Assembly (NCBI RefSeq): GCF_003144115.1
Contig: NW_020312019.1
Span: 62,001-126,000 of the forward strand
Source: Tilletiopsis washingtonensis
Lineage: Eukaryota; Basidiomycota; Exobasidiomycetes; Entylomatales
Direction of reading: 5' to 3'
DNA: 64,000 nt
Part shown: piece after piece, positions 44,169 through 54,462 of the stretch
Numbering within the stretch: position 1 is the stretch's first letter
Layout: the number at the start of each line of letters is the position of its first letter
The notes under the pieces: model-generated
Told to the model about the DNA's origin: nothing
Seen by the model: the letters and a program-made list of their open reading frames with translations, nothing else
Database searches by the model: none
Translations under genes and position numbers: made by a program

Positions 44169-47100
44169 AGAGTGAGTAGCGCAAAGTACTTGTGCCGCGA
44201 GGCAAAGCTGCCCCAAGCTCTGAAAGCACGAGCTCACAAAGCTTGCGTCTAGGTCGCAAAGGCATGCGCTGTGAGCGCTCGACGGCCTTCCGTCACGCTC
44301 TTCTCATCGGTCCGTTTGCCTCGTCCGTCTCTTCACCCGGCTGCTCCTCTACTGGACTTGTCTTTCTTGTGCGAGGACAACTGAGAGAGCTTCTGGCGTG
44401 ATTTGCTCTGGCAATCGCCATGTCGTGCCGCAAGCCAGGGCCGCAGGGCAGAGATCTCGGCGATATCGACGCGTTCCCAGCCAGCGTTGAGATCATTCGT
44501 AGAGGAGGGGCCATCCTTGAAACTGCGGCAGCGCGATCTCATCACGTCTCTCTCGCCTCAGCTGTTTAAGCCATTCTGAAGGAGAATCAGCGCCACTTCT
44601 GCAGCTCGGGGCTTGTAGAGCCGAGCGACGAGAATCGCTGCTGAGCGACGAGAAGCGCTGCTCATCTCGCTGGCTGATCTTGCCTCAGACGGCGAGAGCG
44701 TGGGAAGTCTAGTGCTCCGTCAGACCCTGCACCGCTGCAGTCCGAGCGGACAAGCGGACGAGCGGACGAACGGAGTGCGGGGCCCCATCGGCAGATAGAG
44801 TCTTGCCGAACCCGCATTTCGGACCGGTGCGGCCTCGCTCGGCGTCAGATGGAGCTAGACGGCATTTCTCGTCAGCAGCCACGCCCAGCGCAGATTGCTG
44901 TGCTGCCAGGGCGTGTACCATACCGTCCACCAGGCGCGCGCAAGAGCAAGAGCAACACGAGTAGGAGCAGCACAAGGTCGCCCCGATGCCGAGCTCGGCA
45001 CGTGGCGCGACGCCGCATGAGAGAGCGCCGCGCAGCAGCGGCTCCTGAGCCAGGAGCCGCTGCTGCGCTGTCCCCTCGTCTTTTGATGCCGCAAGCGGAG
45101 CAGTTTCGGCAAGACTCTTCTCTGCTGAGCAAGGCGCTAAGGCGCTGCCATGGGCTGCGGGCTGAGCTGCAGCCAAGGGTACAGAGCGGCAGCAACGCAT
45201 TATGCGGCCACACCGCTGCCGCTGTCCCTCACCGCACGCCGCAGCGCGCCTCGCCTCGCGTCTCTGCGCTGCACCCCTGACACACGCTGGCGCGGGAGCC
45301 AGCCGTCGAAGCTGCTTCTGCCGGCGTGCGGGCCGCGAAAAGAGTGCAAAGTGGCCTCTCGAGCTGCTGCGTGCTGCTGCCCTGCAAGTGCGCTGCGGCC
45401 GTGGGCGCAAGCGCCGTGCCTGCGTCTGGCGCTGGAAGGCACCCCATCACCCCGCGGGGCGAGAGGTTGGCCCGTCTGTGCGCCCTGGACGAGGTGGTGC
45501 CGCCGCTCGGCGGAATCGCCTCGCTTGCTCGCTCTCACGCCTGCGACAGCAGCCCGCCCCGCTCTTTGCTCTCGGCGAGATTGTCATCTCACCATCTCAG
45601 CATGCAGCAGCGCCCAGCATCAGCAGCGCTCTGGTTCGAGCGTGAGATGCTGCTGCTGACGAGCACGACCTCAGCTGCAGCGGCGGGGCAGCCGCTGCGC
45701 GCTGCAGCGCGACCGCTGTCGTCCCCCTGCGCCGCGCTACCACCCGCCGCCAGCGCGGCGGCAGCTGTTGTGCTAGCGTCAGGGGCAGGGCGCTGCGCCG
45801 GAAGAAGCGCCTTGGCTGCTGCTGCGCCTGCCGCTGCGAGAGGGATGCTTCGGCTCTCGCGGCACCTGCCAGCCGATGTTGCGTGACTTTCTGATTCGCT
45901 GGGAGGAGAGGTGCTGCCAGAGGGCAGGCCGCGGGCACGGCGACTTTCCGGAGGCCATGACGAGCGAGGAAATGCCAGCGCGCCGGAAGTGCCTTGGCAT
46001 CGCGGGCAGGAGAGCAGCGCTGCGCCGCACGCCGGCTGTGCTGCACGCGACCTCGGCGGCGCTCTGCTGCGTCTCTGGGAGCGCTCTCATCTCCTCGATC
46101 CTCGAGCGCTGCTGGATGAGCTCGCGCACGGCTGAATCATCGACATGCTGCGGAGGATGCCCGAGCCCAGCTGGCGCGGTGAGTCGCGGGCAGCGCCAAG
46201 ACCCAGCGCTGCGAGCGGCCATGCGCACGAAGGCTCTGCGGCAGCTCAGCTGTCGTGCGGCGTTGGCCCGCGCTGTCCCTCTCCGGCGTGCGGGCCGGAC
46301 GATGCCGCCGACTCTACTGCGCTGCCGCCCGCCTGCGCCGATGCCCGCTGCCCGCTGTGCCGCCTCGAGCCGCCGATGCCGCGAGAGGTGCGGCTCCTCT
46401 GCGGCTGCGAGAGCGAGGGCAACAGCGCGCAGCGAGAGCTCGGTGCTGCGCTGCTGCATCCGTGCCTTGTGGTGCCTAAGCGCCTCTCTCTGCCAGCGCG
46501 TGAAGTGCTGCCCTTGCAGCGTCATCGCGGTGCGCCAATCACCCCTCTGGCCTCCTGTGGCGCCTGCTCTGCCACGAATGGCGCAGATCAAGCATCAGAG
46601 GGGTCGCCGCGAGGGGCTCCGCCGGATGCAGAAAAAAAAAGCCCCTCAGTGGCAGTCCAGTTTGCGCGCGCTCTCCCACCTCTGCCGGGGGGGAGAGGAG
46701 GGGGGGAAGGGCGGCGCGAGGCGGCGGTTCAAGGGCCGCCGGCGATGCCGCCGATCGGCCGTCGGGCGAGCACGCGGGCGCAAGGCGGAGCTCGGGCGCA
46801 GGGCGCACCATGATGCGCTGCGCGCCTGCACGCCTGCGAGCGCCTGGGCGGGGCTCCAACGGGGGGATCTGCAGCGGAACAGCGCGTGCGAGAGAGCGAG
46901 AGGGCACCACACCCGTGGGCAACTCCGCAGCACGGACGCCGCGTTTAGCATACGCACAGCCGCAGCGTGCCGGCGCCTCCGCATGGTCACCGGCGGGTGC
47001 AGGACAGCAGCGACCGCGCTGCCCAACCACTCGATGGCCGAGAGTGCACTTTGACTGCTGCGGTGCCGAGCAGCCTCTCGCAAGCTCGTAAAGTGCCCCC

Positions 47101-47379
47101 TGCGCTGCGAGAAGGCGCGACCGCGTGACGCGCCGCCGTGCTCCGCCCTCTCGCCGAGCTCCTCCGCGTCCGTTGGCCCCCTCTCCGCACTCGCGCGAGG
47201 CACGGACGCTACGCTGCAGCGCCCTCGCTAGCGTGCCTTAGCTGGGACCCTCAGAGGGGCAGGCGACAGCGCAGCACGGGCCCAGTGTCGCAGCAGATCT
47301 CCTGTCTTTGTGCGCCGCGTCCGGCAGGCGGCCGCTCTCACCCGCTCTCACCCCGCCTCTCACCCCGGCCGCTGCCACG
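44169..47379. other. Long gene-free region upstream of the transporter
   Basis: About 3.2 kb. The part from about 44900 is very GC-rich and keeps overlapping frames open on both strands (for example 45876-47054 + and 45779-46591 -). These are Arg/Ala/Ser/Cys-rich, show no domain or splice logic, and look like GC artefacts. The only clear signal is the TATA box at its end. It may be a long promoter of the sugar transporter gene. Confidence 0.5.
47330..47370 (+). repeat. CTCACCCCGC-type tandem repeat in the transporter promoter
   Basis: Four imperfect copies of CTCACCC(C)GC lie just before the TATA box. They could be a protein-binding array or a simple repeat. Confidence 0.55.
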
Positions 47380-47386
47380 TATAAAG
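47380..47386 (+). promoter_or_regulatory. TATA box of the sugar transporter gene
   Basis: TATAAAG 67-73 nt before the ATG at 47453; the best TATA consensus in the window. Confidence 0.75.
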
Positions 47387-47452
47387 CCCCCTGCTGCTGC
47401 AGCACCCCGCTCTGCGCCCAACCCCATCATCCTCCTACATCTGCCCTCCATC

Positions 47453-50176
47453 ATGGGCCTCACTACGCAGTACGAAAAGGACCGCAAGGCCGCCTACAAC
47501 GGCCCCACGTACGCCGGGCGCAGCGGCGTGGCGCTCAACCGGCTGCTCGGCATCGCCGCCGGCTCGGGCTTCCTGCTCTTCGGCTACGACCAGGGCGTCA
47601 TGGGCGGCCTGCTCTCGCTGCCCGCCTTCGTCTCGCAGTTCCCCGAGATCGACACGACGAGCCGCGAGGCGCAGCTGCGCGGCGCCACGTCGTCCGAGTC
47701 GACGCTGCAGGGCCTCACCATCGGTCTGTACGAGATTGGCTGCCTGATCGGCGCGCTTTCTTGCCTCTGGCTCGGCGACATGCTCGGCCGCCGGAAGATC
47801 ATCTGGATCGGCACTGTGAGTCGGAGAGAGGGTGCGCTGCGCCTCGGAGCTCACGCTGCGCGCAGGTTTGGATGGCCATCGGCGCGATTATCCAGACGGC
47901 CTCGTCCGGCCCCAACGCCATTGTTGTACTGATCATGGGCCGCATCATCGGCGGTGTCGGCAACGGTATGCACACGGTGAGTAGCTTGTCTGGGTCAGGG
48001 AGTGTTTTGCGCGCGACGCTGACACGCGCGCCGCGCGCGCGCCTAGGCTACCATCCCCATGTACGCGAGCGAGACGTCTCCGCCGCACAAGCGCGGCGCT
48101 CTCATCATGATCGAGGGTCTGCTTATCACGGGCGGCATCTTCATGGCCTACGTGCTCGACCTCGCCTTCTTCTTCCTCGACCCCAACGCCGAAGGCGGCA
48201 ACTCGAACGCCAACCCGGCCACCGCCAGTGCCTCTTGGCGCGTGCCCATTGCCTTCCAGCTCGTGCTCTGCATTCCGACGCTGCTGGTCATTTGGATGCC
48301 CGAGAGCCCGCGTTGGCTCATGCTCAAGGGCAACGAGACCGAAGCGCGCAATGTCATCGCCGCGCTCGACGAGATCCCCGTCGACGACCCGGAGGTCGAC
48401 CTCAAGATCAAGGAAATGCGCGAGTCGCTCGAGATCTCCAAGGACGTCGGCGTCAAGGACCTCTTCCGCCAGGGACCCGAGCGGAACTTCCACCGTTCGG
48501 CCCTTGGCGTTACGATTCAGATGTTCCAGCAGTCAGTCTCGCTCTCTTCTTCCTTTCCGAACCAAAACTGACAAGAAGGGGGGCAGAATCGGGGGTATAA
48601 ACCTCATTACGTAGGTTCTCCTTCTGTCTTCGGCTTTCGCAGCTCACCTAACCCCCCTCTCTCGTCTAATCCGTCTCCAGGTACTACGCAGGTGAGTCGC
48701 TGGCGTCATGCATGCCTCCCGCGGTCCCTAACGCCCGTCTCCTTTCAGCCTTCATCTTCGAGAACAACATTGGCATGTCACCTCTCGTGTCGCGGGTGCG
48801 TCAAGATGCGAGCCTGCCTTCCGCCTTTCCTAACCCTTCCCTCCTTCTCCTTTCCCCAAAAGATTGTCGCGCTAGCGAATGGCTGCGAGGTGCGCTCTTT
48901 CCTCCCCTTCCTCTCTCTCTCCCTCACCGACACCCTCCGCAGTACTTCTTGGCCTCGTTCATTGCCGTCTTCATCATCGAGAAGTACGGCCGGCGCAACC
49001 TGATGCTGTACACCGCCGCAGCCATGTCGAGTGCGTATCTTCCGCCCTTCTCTTCGCATTCCCCCGCTGAATCTCCTCCCTTTGAAGTCTGCATGGCCCT
49101 CCTTACTGTCACCACTCATCCCAACGTGACGAGGCCCCGTCTCGCAGACCCCAACGACCCGCTGAGCGTGGAGGCGACGAACACTGCGCCGGGCTATGTG
49201 GCCGCTGTGTGGGTAGAGTCTCGAGACGTGCGCACCCCCAGCGTCCTTCGCTGACGTCCGAGACTCCACGCCACCAGTCTGCTCTTCCTCTTCAACACGT
49301 GAGTGCTCTGCCTCGTCCTGGCGCTCGCTGCATGCTGATATGGCGCTGCGTCAGCTTCTTCGCCATCGGATGGCTCGGCATGACGTGGCTGTACCCTGCC
49401 GAGATCACTCCTTTGCGGATTCGTGCTGCAGCCAACGGGTGTGCAACTATGAGCAACTGGGCAGTTCGTACGCTTTTCGAAGGAGCAGAGAGGTTGCACT
49501 GCTGACCGGAGCCTGCTCTGCAGTTCAACTTCCTTGGTGCGCGCGTTTTGGACCTTGGGACGCGTTCTGCCGTCGCTGACATGCCCTTTGCCGTGAAGTT
49601 GTGCTCATTACGCCGATCGGTACGCATCGTCGTGCGCACGGAAGCCCTCACTTCGCTCGCTTACGCACTGCCTCTTCCCCTTCGAACAGCCTTCGACTCG
49701 ATCGGTGCGTCCACTGCGGCGACGTTTCAGACATGTTGCTGACCTTTTTTTGCCAGGCTCGTGGACTTACACCATCTTCGCGGCCACGAACGCCCTGATC
49801 TGCATCACCGTAAGCTGCAGTTCTAGATCTCCCAGTGCGCTGCGATGCTGACCGTGCCGTCTCGGGGACCCTCTCCACCCGTAGACGTACTTCATCTTCC
49901 CCGAAACGGCAGGCCGCAGTCTCGAGGAGGTACGTGCCGTCGCATGTGAAGAGAGATTGCTGCTGCTGACTCGTACTACCGCAGATGGACGCCATCTTCG
50001 CCAAGAGCAGCTACCTCAACCCGTACGACGTCGTCTGCAAGGAGCGCGAGACGCCGCGCCGCTACGACAAGGCCGGCCGCCCCATCGCTCTCGACGCCAT
50101 CCTCGCCGAGGAGGGCAAGGAGGAGAAGCGCAGCGACACGGCGCACCACACGCGCGATGCCACCGACTCGCCCTAG
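47453..50176 (+). CDS. MFS sugar transporter (hexose/sugar porter family), 16 exons
   Basis: A plasma-membrane sugar porter with 12 predicted helices. The exons are 47453-47815, 47866-47976, 48047-48531, 48681-48691, 48749-48795, 48863-48889, 48943-49030, 49148-49208, 49278-49298, 49355-49463, 49524-49536, 49599-49619, 49690-49704, 49757-49809, 49885-49929 and 49985-50176, giving 553 residues in frame. Signatures: GFLLFGYDQGVMGGLL in helix 1, DMLGRRKIIWIG, GRIIGGVGNGMHT, PESPRWLMLKG, EKYGRRNLML, and PETAGRSLEEMDAIFA after helix 12. The chain is complete, but the 3' half is cut into exons as short as 11, 13, 15 and 21 nt. The substrate cannot be read from sequence. A TATA box and long upstream region suggest strong regulation. 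Confidence 0.92.
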
Positions 50177-51010
50177 AGCGCGTCTCGCGCATCTGTGTGC
50201 CGCTCCGCTGTGCTGCGCGCTCGTGCAAGCCTCGTCTGTACGACGCCGCTGCAGCCTCCGAGCCTCCCGTTCCTGCGTCTTTCTCGATACCTCCGTGCTG
50301 CCCCCATCCGTCCCGTTGCGCCCTGTCCCGCCTGCGATGCGCGCGTTACACTTCACGTCTAGACTCGGCTGCTTGTGTCTCAGCAAATACAGCTCGATGA
50401 TGTCTCTGCCTGCGTGTCGGAGGCGCTGCGGACCTTCTGAGGATCCTGTCAGATGCCGCTGATCAGCCTCGTGGCCTCCGGGGACGCACCTGTTGCGTCG
50501 AAAAAGCCCTTGAGCAGGCCTCCGAGACTACGCTTCGCGCAGCGCGACTGCCGCAGCAGCCGCAGATCACTGCGCTTCTCGTCCCGAATCCTGCCGGAGC
50601 TGCAGCCGACGGGAGCACCTGAAGGCGAAGATCGCCCCTGGTGCTGCCTGCCGCAGTCGCGGCTCTGCTCTGGGGCGCCCGCGAAGAATGCGGAGGCGGC
50701 GGAACCGGCTCGGCTCCGCTGTGCGCCGGGCCGAGTGGAGCGCCTGGGCCGCTGCCACGCGCGCCGGTGAAGGCCGGAGCGGAGAGGTGCGCGGCGCGCG
50801 GCGTGGCGCTGCGCGAGGCCGTCATCTGCGCGAGACACTGCCCGCGTGCCTGCGCCGGGAAGGTGCCCGAGCAGGCTGGGCGGTGGCCGGCGTGCGCCTT
50901 CCACGGCGCCGGCGATGCGGCATCCGCCCCGGCGCCGGCGCACCCCCAAGATCGACGGCCGTGCCCGCCCCTCACCGTCCCACCACCACCACATCTCGCT
51001 GCAGCGCTCC
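50177..51010. other. Intergenic region between transporter and carnitine acetyltransferase
   Basis: About 830 nt. The first part is the transporter 3' UTR; the rest should hold the CAT2 promoter. Open frames here have no domains. No TATA box was seen. Confidence 0.5.
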
Positions 51011-53139
51011 ATGCACGCCGCCGCCGCCGCCGGCCGCCTCACCCGCCCGACGCTGCTCTCCTCGCCGCTGCGCCTCGCTGCCCCCCGCGCCCCGCTCCAG
51101 CGCCGCACCATGCTCCTCAAGGCCGAGACGCTCGCTCAGGGCAAGGGCGCACTGCTCGGCGGCCAGGCGTCGCTGCCGGCGCTGCCCGTGCCGGCGCTGG
51201 AGCAGACGTTCAAGAAGTACCTGCGCAGCACGCAGCCGCACCTCGACGCCGCCGCCTTCAAGAAGACGGAGCAGGCCGTGCAGGCGGCCCTCGACGGCGG
51301 CGACGCGGCGCTCTTCAAGGAGCTGCAGGCGCGCCTCGAGGCACGCGCCAAGGACTCCGCCAGCGAGGGCAACTGGCTCGCCAGCTGGTGGAATGAGGCG
51401 GCATACATGGGCTACCGCGACCCCGTCGTGCCGTACGTTAGCTACTTCTACGCGCACGCCGACGACCGCAGCCGCCGCACCGGCACCAAGCGTGCCGCGA
51501 GCCAGCTCAAGGCGATGCTGCAGTTCCGCCGCCTGGTGGAGAGGTGAGTGTGCTGTGGTGCGCCGCACTGGCGCTGTGCTGACCCTCTCGCAGCGAGGAG
51601 CTCACGCCGGAAAAGACCAAGACGGGCCCGATGTGCAGCGCCTCGTACCCGTGGATGTTCAACTCGTGCCGCATCCCCGTCAAGGACATGGACCAGGCCA
51701 CCAAGGCCGACCCGCGCAGCAACAACCACCTCGTGGTGGCGTACGGCGGGCGCTTCTACGAGTTTGACCTCGTGCACTCCGGCGAGGAGCTCAGCGCGCA
51801 GGAGATCGAGAGGTGAGTAGAGGGAGGCCGCATCTCTGCAGCACCGCTGACCCCGTACGCAGCCAGCTGGAGCGCATCGTCGCAAACGCCGGCGCGCCCG
51901 AGAGCAAGCCCGTCGGCGCGCTGACGTCGGACAACCGCGACAAGTGGGCTGCCGCGCGCGACGCTCTGCTGGCCGTCGGCAACGGCGGCGGCGAGAAGAA
52001 CAAGGCGGCGCTGGCGCGCATCGAGAGCTCCGTCATTGTGCTGGCGCTCGACGCCGACTCGCCGACCACCATTGAGGAGGTGAGTCCCAGGCCCTCTTCC
52101 CGCGCACTACCGCCCAACATGCTCACACTCCTGCAGCGCTCGTGGGCCCTCTGGTGGGGCGACGGCAAGAACCGCTTCTACGACAAGCAGCAGCTCGTCG
52201 TCTCGGCCAACGGCAAGTCGGGCTACATGGGTGAGCACTCGACGATGGACGGCACGCCGACGCTGCGCATGAACGACTTTGTCCTGTCTGCGCTCGCCGC
52301 CAACAAAATCGACCTCGGCAGCGGCTCGCGCTCGCTGCCCACGCCCAAGGCCATCGAGTTTGCGCTCGACGCCAACGTCGAGGGCCGCATCGCCGACTCG
52401 ATCAAGGCGTTCGAGGAGCTCAAGGCGAAGCACGACCTCGCCGTGCTCGACTTCCAGGGCTACGGCAAGGGCGCCATCAAGAAGTACAAGTGCAGCCCCG
52501 ACGCGTGGGTGCAGATGGCGATCCAGCTGGCGTTCTACAAGATGTACGGCGCGCCGTGCGCCACGTACGAGTCGGCGCAGACGCGCAAGTTCAAGTTTGG
52601 CCGCACCGAGGTGATCCGCAGCTGCAGCGTCGAGAGCAAGGCGTTCTGCGAGGCGATGGAGAGCAGCTCGGCGTCCGACGAGGAGCGCTCGCAGGCATTC
52701 CAGGCGGCCGTCAAGCAGCACCTGGCCTACGCCAAGGACGCTGCCGACGCGCAGGGCGTTGACCGCCACCTGTTCGGCCTCAAGAAGCTGCTCAAGGACG
52801 GCGAGCAGCTGCCGGCGCTGTACCAGGACGAGGCGTTTGCCAAGTCGAGCCACTGGAAGCTCTCCACGAGCCAGATCTCGAGCGAGAGCTTCGCCGCGTG
52901 GGGCTACGGCGAGGTCGTGCCGGACGGCTTCGGCTGCGCGTACGCCGTGAGTGCAGAGCAGAGCACGCCCACCTTTGCGGAAGCTCACACGTTCGCCACA
53001 GATCAAGGAGAACTCGCTCACGTTCACGCTCACGTCGCTCAAGCTCGACGCCAGCCGCCTGCGCCACTACATCAACGAGAGCATCAACGAGCTGCGCGAG
53101 CTGCACGACCGCCTCGCTGCGGGCCAGAGCAAGCTGTAG
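51011..53139 (+). CDS. CAT2: Carnitine O-acetyltransferase with mitochondrial presequence and peroxisomal SKL end
   Basis: Moves acetyl groups between CoA and carnitine for transport between peroxisome, cytosol and mitochondrion. Exons 51011-51543, 51594-51812, 51863-52079, 52137-52946 and 53002-53139 give 638 residues. The start is LPALPVPALEQTFKKYLRS, then NWLASWWNEAAYMGYRDPVV. The catalytic His is in MGEHSTMDGTPT. CoA/carnitine-site motifs include FDLVHSGEEL (divergent) and FQGYGKGAIKK, and KMYGAPCATYESAQTRKFKFGRTEVIRSC. The C-terminus is SKL, a type 1 peroxisomal signal. The N-terminus (residues 1-33) is Ala/Arg/Leu-rich and acid-free, as in a mitochondrial presequence; a second in-frame ATG (51110, MLLKAE) would omit it. 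Yeast Cat2 uses this dual arrangement. Confidence 0.94.
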
Positions 53140-53273
53140 AGCGGCGTGCGCCGCGGCACATGTACATAGTACTTCATCTTTGTCACGCAACTAAGTAAAG
53201 CACAGGACAGCGGCAGGAGTGACAGATACAATTACAGCAGAGAGACGGGGTCCACGCTCCGCCGCACGTCACG
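53140..53273. other. Convergent 3' intergenic region
   Basis: Short spacer between the CAT2 stop and the stop of the minus-strand orphan; A/T-richer than its surroundings, fitting 3' processing signals. Confidence 0.5.
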
Positions 53274-54239
53274 CTAGGACGCGGGCTTGGGTGCCTCCGC
53301 GCTGTCCGTGCTCAGCTCCACGACGGCGTCGAGGCCGGGCACGCTTGGCTCGCGAGTGCTGCGGCCCACCTCGTCGGCCACGCCGCCGCCCTCGTTTGTG
53401 CCCTCGGCAGCAGCCTGCACCGCCGCGGCGTTCACCTCGCCCTCTGTCTGTGGCTCAGCGGCGCCCGACGGCGGCGGCTGCAGCTCGGCAGCGACGTTGA
53501 GTGTCGGGCCGGGCGTCGAGGCAGCCGAGGCGCCTTGTGAGTCGTCCGGCAGTGGGCCGGCGTTCAGCTCGGCGCCCACGCCGCCGGCTGCCGACACGAG
53601 CGCCATCTCCTCGCGCACATGCTGCGGGATGGCGCTCGGCGCCGCACCGCTGGCCTGCTCCTGGGTCGCGCCGGCACGCGTCTCCTCGGCGACCGTGGCC
53701 GGCGTCACGATGCTCGAGGCGCCCTCGCCTGCTGCCGGCGTGTCCACGTCCATGGCCTGCGTCTCGTCGCCGCCCGCTGCTTCCCGCTGCGCCTCGGCCT
53801 CGCGCGCCTGTGCCTCGACGGCAGCCACCTCGCGCTCGGCGTCGGCGCCGCGCGGCTCGTCTGCCTCCTCGGGGAAAGTCACGTATTCGCCAGTGTTGCT
53901 CCACTTCAGCACGCGGTGCGGCGAGTCGGCGGCGTAGCTTGGCGGCGCGAGTTGCCGGCGCCAGATGCTGCGGTGCGGAGTGAGCAGGCACTCGACGCAT
54001 AGAGGCAGGAGCGCGAGGCCACAGCCAGGCCCGAGTCACTGCTGGCAGCAGAGAACAGCACTGGAGCACCGCTGCCTCTTCGCACGGCACCGCTGCTGCT
54101 TCGCCAGACGTGACCGCCCTGCCTGCGCCTCGCTGCTGCCACGCAACATGCCTGGCACTCACGCGACGGGCTGCTTGGGCAGCCTCTTGGCCTCCAGCTC
54201 TGGGTTCGGCACGAAGCGGCCTCCGTAGCGCTGCGCCAT
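53274..54239 (-). CDS. Orphan protein, 256 residues, conserved-looking N-terminus and disordered tail
   Basis: Two exons (54163-54239 and 53274-53967). The first about 65 residues look ordered: MAQRYGGRFVPNPELEAKR, LPKQPVAIWRRQLAPPSYA, DSPHRVLKWSNTGEYVTFPEE. The rest is Ala/Glu/Thr-rich and disordered. No signal peptide, membrane helix or catalytic motif. I do not recognise the family; the compact N-terminal block is the part to search with. It shares a 223-nt divergent promoter with the NudC-domain gene. Confidence 0.72.
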
Positions 54240-54462
54240 GGCTGCGATGCGATGCAGGACGCGGCTCTGCAGACGCCGCGAGAATGCGAGGAGAGGCGAG
54301 GGCTGAGATTGGTAGAGGGTGTGGTCGGGAGTGAAGCTCGACGCGCCGTGAAGCGCGTGAGATCGACGCGAACCCGCGGCGAGAGAACGCGACCCCAGCC
54401 GCCTCCACTCGACTCGACGGCGCTTCGCAGCCTTCGCACGCTCCTCTCCGCACACCACCACC
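54240..54462. promoter_or_regulatory. Short shared divergent promoter
   Basis: 223 nt between the start codons of the orphan and the NudC-domain gene. The shortest divergent spacer in the window; no TATA box. Confidence 0.55.

Noticed and set aside
45779-47054. Overlapping 270- and 392-codon frames on opposite strands
   Set aside because: No recognisable motif, Arg/Ala/Cys-rich composition, no paired splice signals; best explained by GC bias.
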